Origin: an uncultured Pelagibacteraceae bacterium
GTDB taxonomy: Bacteria > Pseudomonadota > Alphaproteobacteria > Pelagibacterales > Pelagibacteraceae
NCBI GenBank assembly: GCA_902608845.1
Contig: CACLPR010000012.1
Location: 1-34,699 of the forward strand
Direction: 5' to 3'
DNA: 34,699 bases
Shown here: positions 19,194-28,257 of the stretch, one piece after another
How positions within the stretch are numbered: the first letter of the stretch is position 1
How the letters are laid out: each line of letters begins with the position of its first letter
Program-made: the position numbers and the translations under genes
The notes under the pieces: model-generated
The model's database searches: none
Told to the model about the DNA's origin: nothing
What the model saw: the letters and a program-made list of their open reading frames with translations, nothing else

Positions 19194-20689
19194 TGAACTT
19201 TCCAATTTTATCTTCCTTAATTTTACTACCAACAATAGGTGCTTTATTTATATTATTCACAAAATCATCAAGTGGAAAATATCAGAGTTCCAAATATGTG
19301 GCTTTATTTATTTCTTTAGCAAATTTTTTATTATCTTTATATCTTTGGCATGTTTTTGATAATAATTCAGTAGACTTTCAGTTTGTAGAAAATAGAGAAT
19401 GGTTATCAGGATTTATTAATTATAAAGTTGGAATAGATGGTATTTCAATTTTATTCATAATATTAACAACCTTCATAACTCCAATTTGCATAATTTCAGT
19501 TAATGCTACAATAACAAATAGACTGAAGGACTTTTTAATTGCCATATTAATAATGGAAACTTTTATGATTGGTGTTTTCTGCTCACTTGATCTAGTAGTA
19601 TTTTATTTATTTTTTGAGGCAGGTCTCATACCAATGTTTTTAATTATTGGTATTTGGGGTGGAGAAAGAAGAGTCTACTCGGCCTTTAAATTTTTTCTGT
19701 ACACTTTATTAGGATCAGTTCTTATGTTGGTCGCTATTATTTCAATTTACTGGATAACAGGAACCACTGATGTTGAAAAACTTTATGAACTTGGGATTCA
19801 GGTCGAATATCAAAATTTATTATGGTTAGCATTTTTCAGTTCTTTTGCAGTAAAAACTCCTATGTGGCCTGTACATACTTGGCTGCCTGATGCTCATGTA
19901 GAAGCTCCAACTGTTGGTTCTGTATTGCTAGCAGCAATATTGCTTAAAATGGCTGGGTATGGATTTATCAGATTTTCACTAGGTTTATTTCCAATAGCTT
20001 CCGAAAATTTCACAATGTTGGTTTATGTCTTAAGTTTAATAGCAATTATTTATACATCTCTTGTAGCTTTGATGCAGGAAGATATGAAAAAACTTATAGC
20101 ATACTCGTCTGTTGCGCATATGGGGTTTGTAACATTAGGCATCTTCACAATGACTCAACAAGGAATTGAAGGAAGTATTTTTCAAATGATAAGTCATGGA
20201 CTTGTATCAGCTGCACTTTTTTTGAGTGTTGGAGTTGTTTATGAAAGGCATCACACAAGGTTAATTAATAAATATGGGGGCTTAGTCTCTATAATGCCGA
20301 GATATGCAATTGTTTTTATGGTATTCACACTTGGTGCTCTAGGACTACCTGGAACAACAGGTTTTATAGGAGAATTTTTAATTTTGATGGGCGCATTTGA
20401 GAAAAATATTTTAGTGGCGATTATTGCAAGTTTGGGAGTAATTTTAGGAGCAGCATATATGCTGTGGTTATTTAAAAGGGTTGTTTTTGGCGAAATTAAT
20501 AATCAAGAGCTTAAAAGTATGAAAGATTTAAAAACCTTTGAAATTATAACTTTATCAGCTCTAGTAATACCAATTTTATTCTTTGGTTTTTACCCAGAGC
20601 CATTAATTAATTCAATTGAAGCATCAGTCGAGAATACTTTAAACATGTATAATTTTGACTTAATTAACAACCTTGCATCAAAGGACTAA
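19193..20689 (+). CDS. nuoM: NADH-quinone oxidoreductase subunit M (proton pump)
   Basis: Antiporter-like ND4 subunit of complex I with about fourteen transmembrane helices. E142 in LFFEAGLIPMFLIIGIWGG is the conserved channel glutamate. HTWLPDAHVEAPTVGSVLLA and KKLIAYSSVAHMGFV are family blocks, the latter with the lysine of the half-channel region. The length of 498 residues is typical. It overlaps nuoL and nuoN by one base each. Confidence 0.98.
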   Translation: MNFPILSSLILLPTIGALFILFTKSSSGKYQSSKYVALFISLANFLLSLYLWHVFDNNSVDFQFVENREWLSGFINYKVGIDGISILFIILTTFITPICIISVNATITNRLKDFLIAILIMETFMIGVFCSLDLVVFYLFFEAGLIPMFLIIGIWGGERRVYSAFKFFLYTLLGSVLMLVAIISIYWITGTTDVEKLYELGIQVEYQNLLWLAFFSSFAVKTPMWPVHTWLPDAHVEAPTVGSVLLAAILLKMAGYGFIRFSLGLFPIASENFTMLVYVLSLIAIIYTSLVALMQEDMKKLIAYSSVAHMGFVTLGIFTMTQQGIEGSIFQMISHGLVSAALFLSVGVVYERHHTRLINKYGGLVSIMPRYAIVFMVFTLGALGLPGTTGFIGEFLILMGAFEKNILVAIIASLGVILGAAYMLWLFKRVVFGEINNQELKSMKDLKTFEIITLSALVIPILFFGFYPEPLINSIEASVENTLNMYNFDLINNLASKD

Positions 20690-22104
20690 TGGAAAATTTT
20701 CAATATATATTACCAGAAATCTTTATATCGATATCTATAATGTTATTTTTACTAGTTGGAGTTTTCAAAAAAAATAGTGCAAGTTTAATTTACAATTTAT
20801 CAAATATATCTTTAATTATTTTATTGGCACTAATAATAAATCTTAGCTCATTAGATACAATTTACTTATTTAATGATTCATATTTAATAGACAATTTATC
20901 TAATTATATGAAGATTATACTTGTAGGATCTGGAATTTTTGTAATGCTAACTGGATCTAAATATATCCAAGTGATCAATTTAAATAAAATTGAATACCCA
21001 ATCCTCATTTTAAGCAGCATTTTAGGAATGATGATAATGATAAGTTCTAATGATCTAATAGTTTTTTATATGGGCCTTGAGCTTCAATCGTTAGCTTTGT
21101 ATGTTCTTGCTTCTTTTAATAGAGACAATTTACTTTCTACAGAGTCTGGACTAAAATATTTTGTTCTTAGTGCATTGTCATCTGGTTTGTTGTTATATGG
21201 TTGCTCATTAACCTATGGATTCTCTGAAAGTACAAATTTTGATCAAATACTTATAAACTCTACTGAATTTAATTATGGCACTACTTTTGGGATAGTCTTT
21301 ATTTTAGTTGGTCTTGCATTTAAAATATCGGCTGTACCTTTTCATATGTGGGCTCCAGATGTTTATCAAGGCTCCCCAACATCTGTAACATTATTCTTTG
21401 CTATACTCCCAAAAATAGCTGCACTCTCTGTGTTCATTAAGTTTTTGTACACACCTTTTGCTAATATGAATGATCAGTGGCAAACTATTATTGTATTTAT
21501 ATCAATAGCTTCAATGATTTTCGGAGCTGTAGCGGCCATAGGTCAAAAAAACTTAAAAAGATTAATTGCATATAGTTCAATCAGTCATATGGGCTATGCA
21601 TTGGCTGGACTATCAACGGTTAGCAATGAAGGAATACAAAGTTCTATAACTTATATATCAATTTATTTAGTAATGAATTTAGCCTTTTTTAGCTGCTTAT
21701 TTATGCTTAAAAGAAATGATAAATATTATGAAAATATAGAGGACTTATCAGGACTTTCTAAAAAACATCCAATTTTGTCTTTCTCGTTGTTGATAGTTTT
21801 ATTTTCTTTGGCAGGTATACCCCCGCTTGCAGGTTTTTTTGCGAAATTCTATGTATTCTTAGCAGTTATAGAGCAGTCAATGTATTTTTTAGCAATTATT
21901 GGATTACTAGCAACTGTCGTAGCAGCTTTTTATTATCTAAGAATTATAAAAATTATATATTTTGATCCAGAAAAAGAAGAATATGAAACATCACATAATC
22001 TAGGATTAAAAATTACTTTGGCGATTTCAACAATATTTATTTTAGCATACTTTATATATCCGAGCAGCATAACAGAAATAGTATCTAAAATTACTATGAT
22101 CTAA
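20689..22104 (+). CDS. nuoN: NADH-quinone oxidoreductase subunit N (proton pump)
   Basis: Antiporter-like ND2 subunit, the third pump of the membrane arm and the closest of the three to the quinone module. E131 in FYMGLELQSLALYVLASF matches the conserved glutamate. PFHMWAPDVYQGSPTSVTLF and KRLIAYSSISHMGYALAG are the family blocks with the central lysines. The 471-residue length is normal and the protein is hydrophobic throughout. It is the last nuo gene; its stop shares one base with the birA start, so the operon continues into unrelated functions. Confidence 0.98.
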   Translation: MENFQYILPEIFISISIMLFLLVGVFKKNSASLIYNLSNISLIILLALIINLSSLDTIYLFNDSYLIDNLSNYMKIILVGSGIFVMLTGSKYIQVINLNKIEYPILILSSILGMMIMISSNDLIVFYMGLELQSLALYVLASFNRDNLLSTESGLKYFVLSALSSGLLLYGCSLTYGFSESTNFDQILINSTEFNYGTTFGIVFILVGLAFKISAVPFHMWAPDVYQGSPTSVTLFFAILPKIAALSVFIKFLYTPFANMNDQWQTIIVFISIASMIFGAVAAIGQKNLKRLIAYSSISHMGYALAGLSTVSNEGIQSSITYISIYLVMNLAFFSCLFMLKRNDKYYENIEDLSGLSKKHPILSFSLLIVLFSLAGIPPLAGFFAKFYVFLAVIEQSMYFLAIIGLLATVVAAFYYLRIIKIIYFDPEKEEYETSHNLGLKITLAISTIFILAYFIYPSSITEIVSKITMI

Positions 22105-22628
22105 TGAAATTAAAAAAATATTTATACAAAAAAGTAGAAAGCACTAATAATGTAGCATTAAGATTAATTAAACAAGGCAATCAAAGAGGAATAATTTTAA
22201 CAGATCAACAAACAAAAGGTAAAGGACAAAGAAAAAATAAATGGATATCTACGAAAGGTAACTTGTTTTTATCAGTCTTCTTTGAAATTGGTAAAAAAAT
22301 ATCTTTATCAAAAATTATTAATTTAAACTTAAAAATAATTAAAAAGATAATCTATAAAAAAATAAACACTGTAACTGCAATAAAAAAACCTAATGATATA
22401 TTAATAAATAAAAAAAAGGTTTGTGGAATTTTACATGAAATAATATTTAAGCAGAATAAAAAATACTTAATTGTAGGAATTGGAATAAATGTTTCAAGTA
22501 GTCCAAAAATTAATAATTATCCCACTACATGCTTAGATAATTATTCAAATAAAAAATTAAATAGACTTGAATTATTTAAGGAATTTAAATTTCTTTATGA
22601 AAAAAACCTACACTTATTTGGAGTTTAA
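22104..22628 (+). CDS. birA: Biotin-protein ligase (minimal, monofunctional BirA)
   Basis: Attaches biotin to the carrier domain of acetyl-CoA carboxylase and related enzymes. The catalytic core is recognisable from VESTNNVAL (family start), GKGQRKNKW (biotinyl-AMP loop), KKPNDILINKKKVCGILHE and VGIGINV. The loop differs from the E. coli GRGRRGRKW: the position of R118 is Q and the following glycine is K. There is no N-terminal DNA-binding domain, so it should not act as a repressor. At 174 residues it also lacks the small C-terminal domain present in most homologs. It is extremely rich in Lys and Ile. It overlaps nuoN by one base and precedes coaX by 3 nt, a standard alphaproteobacterial order. 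Confidence 0.88.
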   Translation: MKLKKYLYKKVESTNNVALRLIKQGNQRGIILTDQQTKGKGQRKNKWISTKGNLFLSVFFEIGKKISLSKIINLNLKIIKKIIYKKINTVTAIKKPNDILINKKKVCGILHEIIFKQNKKYLIVGIGINVSSSPKINNYPTTCLDNYSNKKLNRLELFKEFKFLYEKNLHLFGV

Positions 22629-22631
22629 TAT

Positions 22632-23381
22632 ATGTATTTAATTGGAGATATTGGAAATACTGCAATTAAAATTTGCTTATTTAATAAAAATTTAAAATTG
22701 ATCAAAAATATAAAATTTCATAAGAAAAATTTAAATAAAAAATTTATCAACAAAGAATTATTATTTTTAAGGAAATATAATTTTAAACTTAGAAAAGTAC
22801 TCTTCAGTTCAGTCGTCCCTCACTCTTATAAAATAATAAAAAAAACTATTAAAGAAATCACTAAATTGAATTGTGTTGAATTAAAAACATGTAACTTAAA
22901 AAAATTTATAAATATAAAGGTTAACAAAAGACAAATTGGCTCTGATCGTTTAGCTAATGCAATATCAGTTATTGATAATAAGTATAATTATATTGTTGTT
23001 GATTTTGGAACGGCTACAAATTTTGATATTGTTATAAAAAAAGACTATATAGGTGGTGTTTTAGCTCCTGGTGTAGAGCTTTCTCTTAAAAATTTAATAG
23101 ATAAAGCCTCTTTAATACCTACAATTAAACTAGAAAGAACAACAAAAGTCATTGGCAAAAATACTGAAACAGCTGTAAGAGCTGGTTTTTATCATGGTTA
23201 TACTGGTTTAATTGAAAATATAATTAAACTTATATTAAAACAAACCAGAAGAAAGTTTAAGATTATACTTACAGGTGGATTTGCACACTTATTTAAATCA
23301 TCAATTAAGGGTATTAAAACAGTTGATAAGGATTTAACAATCAAAGGCATTCTAAAAGTGGCGATTAATGAAAAAATATGA
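22632..23381 (+). CDS. coaX: Type III pantothenate kinase
   Basis: Phosphorylates pantothenate, the first step of coenzyme A synthesis. It belongs to the ASKHA ATPase superfamily and typically needs a monovalent cation. Motifs are the N-terminal phosphate loop GDIGNTAIKICLF (residues 5-17), GSDRLANA in the substrate site, VVDFGTATNFDIV with the second phosphate-binding motif, GGVLAPGVELSLKNL, and the C-terminal TGGFAHLF adenosine motif. The 249-residue length is normal. The long Lys-rich stretch between the first two motifs is variable in the family. The stop overlaps the rnj start in ATGA. Confidence 0.93.
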   Translation: MYLIGDIGNTAIKICLFNKNLKLIKNIKFHKKNLNKKFINKELLFLRKYNFKLRKVLFSSVVPHSYKIIKKTIKEITKLNCVELKTCNLKKFINIKVNKRQIGSDRLANAISVIDNKYNYIVVDFGTATNFDIVIKKDYIGGVLAPGVELSLKNLIDKASLIPTIKLERTTKVIGKNTETAVRAGFYHGYTGLIENIIKLILKQTRRKFKIILTGGFAHLFKSSIKGIKTVDKDLTIKGILKVAINEKI

Positions 23382-25036
23382 AAGATGAATTATTATTTTG
23401 TCCGTTAGGAGGATCTGGTGAAATAGGGATGAACATGAACCTATTTGCATATGGTAAGCCAGACAATCAAAAATGGATTATAGTTGATGTAGGTGTGACA
23501 TTTGCAGATGATACAGTTCCTGGTATTGATATTATATATCCAGATCCAGGATTTATAATTGATAAAAAAGACGATCTACTTGGCATAGTCCTTACTCATG
23601 CCCATGAGGATCATATAGGAGCCATTACTCATATTTGGCCAAAATTAAAATGCAAAATTTATGCAACACCTTTTACTTCAGTTTTAATCACAGAAAAATT
23701 TAAAGAAAAAAAAATTGATATAACTGGCTATTTAAAAATTGTAGAACTTAATAGTACAATTAATTTAGATCCCTTCAAAATAGAGTTTGTTACACTTACT
23801 CATTCAATATTAGAACCTAATGGTCTTAGAATACAAACACCAGCAGGCAATATACTTCATACAGGAGATTGGAAATGTGATCCAGATCCTTTAATTGGTG
23901 GAAACATAAACTCTGAAAGATTAAAAGAGATAGGTAACGAAGGTGTATTGGCTATGATATGCGACTCTACAAATGTATTTAGTGCAGGCAGAGCAGGATC
24001 AGAGCTAGATGTTCGTAAAAATTTACTTAAAGTTTTTCAAAGATTAAAAAAAAGAATAATTGTTACCTCATTTGCATCTAACGTAGCAAGAATGGAAACA
24101 ATTTTTTATTGTGCAGAGCAAACAGGGAGACATATTTCGCTAGTTGGAAGATCAATGCATAGAATATTTAAAGCAGCTAGACAATGTGGTTATCTTAAAA
24201 ATGTTATTGATCCTATAGATCCAAGAGATGCAAAAAATATATCTAGAGAAAAAATTGTTTATTTATGCACTGGGAGTCAAGGTGAACCAATGGGTGCTAT
24301 GAATAGAATAGTTAAATATACTCACCCAGATGTTTTTATTGAAAGAAATGATACTGTTATTTTTTCATCAAAAATTATCCCTGGAAATGAAAAGAAGTTA
24401 TATAAACTACATAATAATTTAGTTAAGGAAGGTATTGAAGTTATATCTGAAGATAATGAATATATTCATGTATCTGGTCATCCTAACCGTGAAGACTTGA
24501 GAGATATGTATAACTGGGTTAAACCAAAAGTAGTTATTCCTGTTCATGGAGAACATAGACATATGATGGAGCACATTGAGTTTGCTAAAGAAATGCAAGT
24601 TAAATACCCAGTCCAAGTAGAAAATGGAGATATTGTTAAGTTGTATCCAGGAGAAAAGCCGGAGGTTTATGATAAAGCACCAAATGGAAGAGTTTATTTA
24701 GATGGAAATGTTCCAGTAGAAGAAGATTCGAGATCAATTAAAGAAAGAAGAAATATTTCATCAAATGGATTTTTAGAGGCTACAATTATGATTACACCTA
24801 AAGGCAACATTCATAATAAACCTTTGGTAACTTTTAGAGGACTTCCAGTATATGAAAATGACGATTTTATTTATGGATTAGAGGAAGAAATAGAAAAAAC
24901 TGTCAAAACATTTTCATTAAATAACACAAAACAAAAAGATAATCTTATAGATGCTCTTAAGATTGCTTGTCGCAAATTTTCAAAAGAAAAAACTGGGAAA
25001 AAACCACTAACAAATATAAACTTGGTAAGAATTTAA
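23378..25036 (+). CDS. rnj: Ribonuclease J
   Basis: A metallo-beta-lactamase/beta-CASP nuclease with 5'-to-3' exonuclease and endonuclease activity in mRNA decay and rRNA maturation. The metal site is THAHEDH (H74, H76, D78, H79), supported by HTGDWKCDPDP and the later VSGHPNREDLRDM and PVHGEHRHM motifs. The order of the beta-lactamase halves and the inserted beta-CASP domain is intact, and a C-terminal oligomerisation domain follows. The 552-residue length is typical. RNase J is common in alphaproteobacteria, often in this birA-coaX-rnj order. The start overlaps coaX by 4 nt; proS follows after 8 nt. Confidence 0.95.
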   Translation: MKDELLFCPLGGSGEIGMNMNLFAYGKPDNQKWIIVDVGVTFADDTVPGIDIIYPDPGFIIDKKDDLLGIVLTHAHEDHIGAITHIWPKLKCKIYATPFTSVLITEKFKEKKIDITGYLKIVELNSTINLDPFKIEFVTLTHSILEPNGLRIQTPAGNILHTGDWKCDPDPLIGGNINSERLKEIGNEGVLAMICDSTNVFSAGRAGSELDVRKNLLKVFQRLKKRIIVTSFASNVARMETIFYCAEQTGRHISLVGRSMHRIFKAARQCGYLKNVIDPIDPRDAKNISREKIVYLCTGSQGEPMGAMNRIVKYTHPDVFIERNDTVIFSSKIIPGNEKKLYKLHNNLVKEGIEVISEDNEYIHVSGHPNREDLRDMYNWVKPKVVIPVHGEHRHMMEHIEFAKEMQVKYPVQVENGDIVKLYPGEKPEVYDKAPNGRVYLDGNVPVEEDSRSIKERRNISSNGFLEATIMITPKGNIHNKPLVTFRGLPVYENDDFIYGLEEEIEKTVKTFSLNNTKQKDNLIDALKIACRKFSKEKTGKKPLTNINLVRI

Positions 25037-25044
25037 ATAATAAA

Positions 25045-26373
25045 ATGTATTTTTCAAAATCATTTGTACCAATTCTTAAAAATAATCCTACAGAAGCTAA
25101 AATTAAATCTCACCAACTTATGTTAAGAGTTGGAATGATTAAGCAATCTTCAGCTGGTATTTATTCATGGTTACCACTTGGTTTCAAAGTTATGAAAAAA
25201 ATAGAGCAAATTGTTAGAGAGGAGCAGGATAGAATTGGTGTTCAAGAAATTTTAATGCCAACAATTCAATCATCAGAAATTTGGAAAGAAAGTGGAAGAT
25301 ATGACGATTATGGAGAAGAGATGTTGCGTATTAAAGATCGTCAGAATAGAGAAATGTTATATGGACCGACTAATGAAGAATTAGTAACAGAAATATTTAG
25401 GTCAAGTATTAAATCATATAAATCACTACCACAACTATTATATCATATTCAATGGAAATTTAGAGATGAGTTAAGACCAAGATTTGGAATTATGAGATGT
25501 AGAGAATTTTATATGAAAGATGCTTACTCTTTCGACATAAATGATGATGAAGCTCTTTTTTCTTACAATAAATTTTTTCTCTCATATCTAAGAACTTTTA
25601 AAAGATTAAATTTATCAGCAATACCTATGGCGGCGGATACAGGACCTATAGGCGGAAACCTTTCCCATGAATTTATAATTCTCGCTGATACAGGGGAAAG
25701 TAAAATTTACACAGACAAAAGAATATTTGATGTGAATAGCTCATCTACTTTATTAGAAAAAAATTCGCTTAATGATTTACGACAGCAATATGAAAAATTT
25801 TATTCTGTTACAGATGAAAAATTTGACCAGAGAGAATTTGAAAATGTAGTTCCAGAGGAATTTAGAGTAAATACAAAGGGAATTGAGGTAGGTCATATAT
25901 TTTATTTTGGAGATAAATATTCAAAACCAATGAATGCTGCAGTAGATTTTAATGGTAAAAAAGAATTTGTTAAAATGGGATCTTATGGAATAGGTGTATC
26001 GAGATTGGTAGGTGCCATAATTGAGGCTAAATACAACGATAAAGATGAAATAATGAAATGGCCAATATCAGTCGCTCCTTATCATTGTGCTATAATTCCA
26101 ATGATTAAAAAGAATGACACAACAAACTTAGAAAAATCAAATAAAATATTTGAATATTTTAAGACTAAAAATATAGATGCTATCATAGATGATACTGAAG
26201 AAAATATTTCAGCAAAAATTAGGAAATTTAATTTAATTGGTATTCCGTATCAGTTGATTTTGGGAAATAAAACTGAGGGAGATTTATTTGAGTTTAAAGA
26301 AATTAATGGTGAAACTCAAAATTTAAATATTGAAGATGTTGCGTCACAAATTTTAAAAGCTAAATCAAATTGA
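25045..26373 (+). CDS. proS: Prolyl-tRNA synthetase, short form
   Basis: Class II aminoacyl-tRNA synthetase that charges tRNA-Pro. Class II motif 2 is visible in QWKFRDELRPRFGIMRCREF and motif 3 in GSYGIGVSRLVGAIIE; YGPTNEELVTE is the proline-site TxE motif. The C-terminal anticodon-binding domain (about residues 345-435) contains NIDAIIDDTEENISAKIRK. With 442 residues it is well below the roughly 570 of E. coli because the editing insertion domain between motifs 2 and 3 is absent, as usual for alphaproteobacteria. I chose the ATG at 25045 because the family starts near YFSKSFVPILKNNPTEAK; the open frame extends back to 24967 but only into rnj. Confidence 0.96.
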   Translation: MYFSKSFVPILKNNPTEAKIKSHQLMLRVGMIKQSSAGIYSWLPLGFKVMKKIEQIVREEQDRIGVQEILMPTIQSSEIWKESGRYDDYGEEMLRIKDRQNREMLYGPTNEELVTEIFRSSIKSYKSLPQLLYHIQWKFRDELRPRFGIMRCREFYMKDAYSFDINDDEALFSYNKFFLSYLRTFKRLNLSAIPMAADTGPIGGNLSHEFIILADTGESKIYTDKRIFDVNSSSTLLEKNSLNDLRQQYEKFYSVTDEKFDQREFENVVPEEFRVNTKGIEVGHIFYFGDKYSKPMNAAVDFNGKKEFVKMGSYGIGVSRLVGAIIEAKYNDKDEIMKWPISVAPYHCAIIPMIKKNDTTNLEKSNKIFEYFKTKNIDAIIDDTEENISAKIRKFNLIGIPYQLILGNKTEGDLFEFKEINGETQNLNIEDVASQILKAKSN

Positions 26374-27581
26374 TCTCACAGTTAGAAAGAGAAGTTACAT
26401 TTAGATTTTTAAAGACCAGAAAAAATGATGGTTTTTTAAATATTATTTCAATTTTTTCTTTTATTGGTATTTCATTAGGGGTTGCAGTTCTAATCATTGT
26501 TATGTCGGTAATGAATGGTTTTAGAACTGAATTAATTACTAAAATTGTAGGTTTTAATGCTCATGCAGTAGTTCAACCAGGAAATAAACCATTAGAATAT
26601 ATTCAAGATTTTGATTTTGCCAAAAATATAGTTTCAAATGATGGAGAAGCAGTAATCATAAATAAAGATAATACTAAGGGTGTTTTCCTAAAAGGATATC
26701 AAGAAAGTGATTTTAAAAATCTTCAAATAGTAAAAAATGAGGAATTTTTTGGATCAAAAAATTTAAATGATAGTACTATTTCTATTGGTAAAGAATTAAG
26801 CTTTAATTTGAATGTTGATGTTGGTGATATTATTACGATTATTTCTCCCGCTGGAATTCAAACCTTAGTAGGTACACTTCCCAAACAAAAAAACTTTAAG
26901 ATAACTTCAATTTTTGATAGTGGCTTATCTGACTTCAATGAAAATATTGCATATATAAATTTAGAGACCCTTGAGAATTTTTTAAATAAGAATAAAGAAA
27001 ATAGATTCGTAGAATTTTATTTTAAAAACCCAAAAAATATAGAAATTCATAAAAAAAATTTAATAGCTCTGTTTCCAGATGCTCAAGTCTATACCTGGTC
27101 AGATATGAATAAATCATTATTTTCAGCTTTGAAAGTAGAAAGAAACGTAATGTTTATAATCCTTTCTTTAATAATTGTAGTTGCTGCATTCAATATAATA
27201 TCTGGACTTACAATCTTAGTTAAAAATAAAACAAGAGATATAGGTATCCTGAAATCAATTGGGGTAAGTAGTAAATCGATAAAAAAAATCTTCTTTTTAG
27301 TGGGTTTTTTTATAGGAACATCAGCAACATTATTTGGTGTAGTTGTTGGTACTCTATTTTGTATTTATATAGAAAGTATAAGACAATTTATTTCAAATAT
27401 ATTTGGCGTTTCTCTTTTCCCAGAAGATATTTATCTTTTAAATTCCATGCCTTCTGAAATAAATATAAATTCAATTATAATAATCTCTCTTTGTTCAATA
27501 ATAACAACAGTTGTGGTATCTATATACCCAGCTTCAAAAGCATCTTCATTAGATACCGTTAAAACTCTTAAATATGAATAA
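26370..27581 (+). CDS. lolC: Lipoprotein-releasing ABC transporter permease (LolC/LolE family)
   Basis: Inner-membrane permease that, with LolD, extracts mature lipoproteins from the inner membrane and passes them to the carrier LolA. The N-terminus (LEREVTFRFLKTRKNDGFLNI) is typical, followed by the first membrane helix with FSFIGISLGVAVLIIVMSVM. A large periplasmic domain spans about residues 50-255, then three helices follow to the end, in the MacB-like layout. At 403 residues the length is normal. Only one permease gene is present beside lolD, which suggests a homodimer. The start codon is TTG, overlapping the proS stop as TTGA; no ATG gives the full conserved N-terminus. Confidence 0.93.
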   Translation: MISQLEREVTFRFLKTRKNDGFLNIISIFSFIGISLGVAVLIIVMSVMNGFRTELITKIVGFNAHAVVQPGNKPLEYIQDFDFAKNIVSNDGEAVIINKDNTKGVFLKGYQESDFKNLQIVKNEEFFGSKNLNDSTISIGKELSFNLNVDVGDIITIISPAGIQTLVGTLPKQKNFKITSIFDSGLSDFNENIAYINLETLENFLNKNKENRFVEFYFKNPKNIEIHKKNLIALFPDAQVYTWSDMNKSLFSALKVERNVMFIILSLIIVVAAFNIISGLTILVKNKTRDIGILKSIGVSSKSIKKIFFLVGFFIGTSATLFGVVVGTLFCIYIESIRQFISNIFGVSLFPEDIYLLNSMPSEININSIIIISLCSIITTVVVSIYPASKASSLDTVKTLKYE

Positions 27582-28257
27582 TTATATTAAAATTAAAAAT
27601 CTAACAAAAAAATATGAGAAAAATAAATCTATAAAGGTTTTAAACGATATCTCATTTAATTTTGAACCTGGAAAAACCTATTCTATAATGGGGCCATCTG
27701 GATCTGGAAAATCTACTTTTCTCAACTTATTATCATTGATCGATAACCCTACATCAGGTTCAATCGAAATAAATAGCAACAAAATAAAGCCAAATAACAA
27801 AGTTGAAAATGATTTAATTAGAGCAAAGAAAATAGGAATTATTTATCAAGACAAAAACTTATTGTCCGATTTTACAGCTTTAGAAAATGTTTATTTACCA
27901 AACTTACTCATTGCTAAGGAAAAACAAAATTCAATTGAACTTGCAAAAAAATTGATAAAAAACGTAGGCATGTCATCTAGATTAAACCATTTTCCTAACG
28001 AATTATCTGGAGGTGAAAATCAACGTATTGCCATTGCAAGGGCATTAATTAATGATCCTGATATTATATTAGCAGATGAACCAACTGGCAGTCTAGACAC
28101 AGATAATGCAAAACTTGTCTTTAAAATACTATTTAATTTAAAAAATAAAAATAGGATAATAATTTTTGCAACTCATAATAGATATTTTGCAAATATGGCA
28201 GATTGTAAAATTATAATGAATAATGGTAATATACAAATTATCAATGCTACAATCTGA
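27574..28257 (+). CDS. lolD: Lipoprotein-releasing ABC transporter ATP-binding protein LolD
   Basis: Cytoplasmic ATPase that powers the LolCD(E) lipoprotein-release complex. Walker A is GPSGSGKST (40-48), the Q-loop follows in IIYQDKNLLSDFTALENV, the ABC signature is LSGGE (144-148), Walker B is IILADEP (164-170) and the H-loop histidine is in FATHN. The NELSGGENQRIAIARAL stretch is typical of the LolD/MacB subfamily. The 227-residue length is normal. It overlaps lolC by 8 nt and dnaE by 14 nt (from the ATG at 28244). Confidence 0.96.
   Translation: MNNYIKIKNLTKKYEKNKSIKVLNDISFNFEPGKTYSIMGPSGSGKSTFLNLLSLIDNPTSGSIEINSNKIKPNNKVENDLIRAKKIGIIYQDKNLLSDFTALENVYLPNLLIAKEKQNSIELAKKLIKNVGMSSRLNHFPNELSGGENQRIAIARALINDPDIILADEPTGSLDTDNAKLVFKILFNLKNKNRIIIFATHNRYFANMADCKIIMNNGNIQIINATI

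Noticed and set aside
24967..25044. Extended N-terminus of proS inside rnj
   Set aside because: The extra 26 residues (Lys/Asn-rich) overlap rnj and do not resemble prolyl-tRNA synthetases, whose N-terminus matches from ATG 25045.
28223..28243. Upstream ATG for dnaE adding seven residues
   Set aside because: Possible, but the family's N-terminal PHP segment begins just after ATG 28244 and the added residues overlap lolD further. Not decisive.
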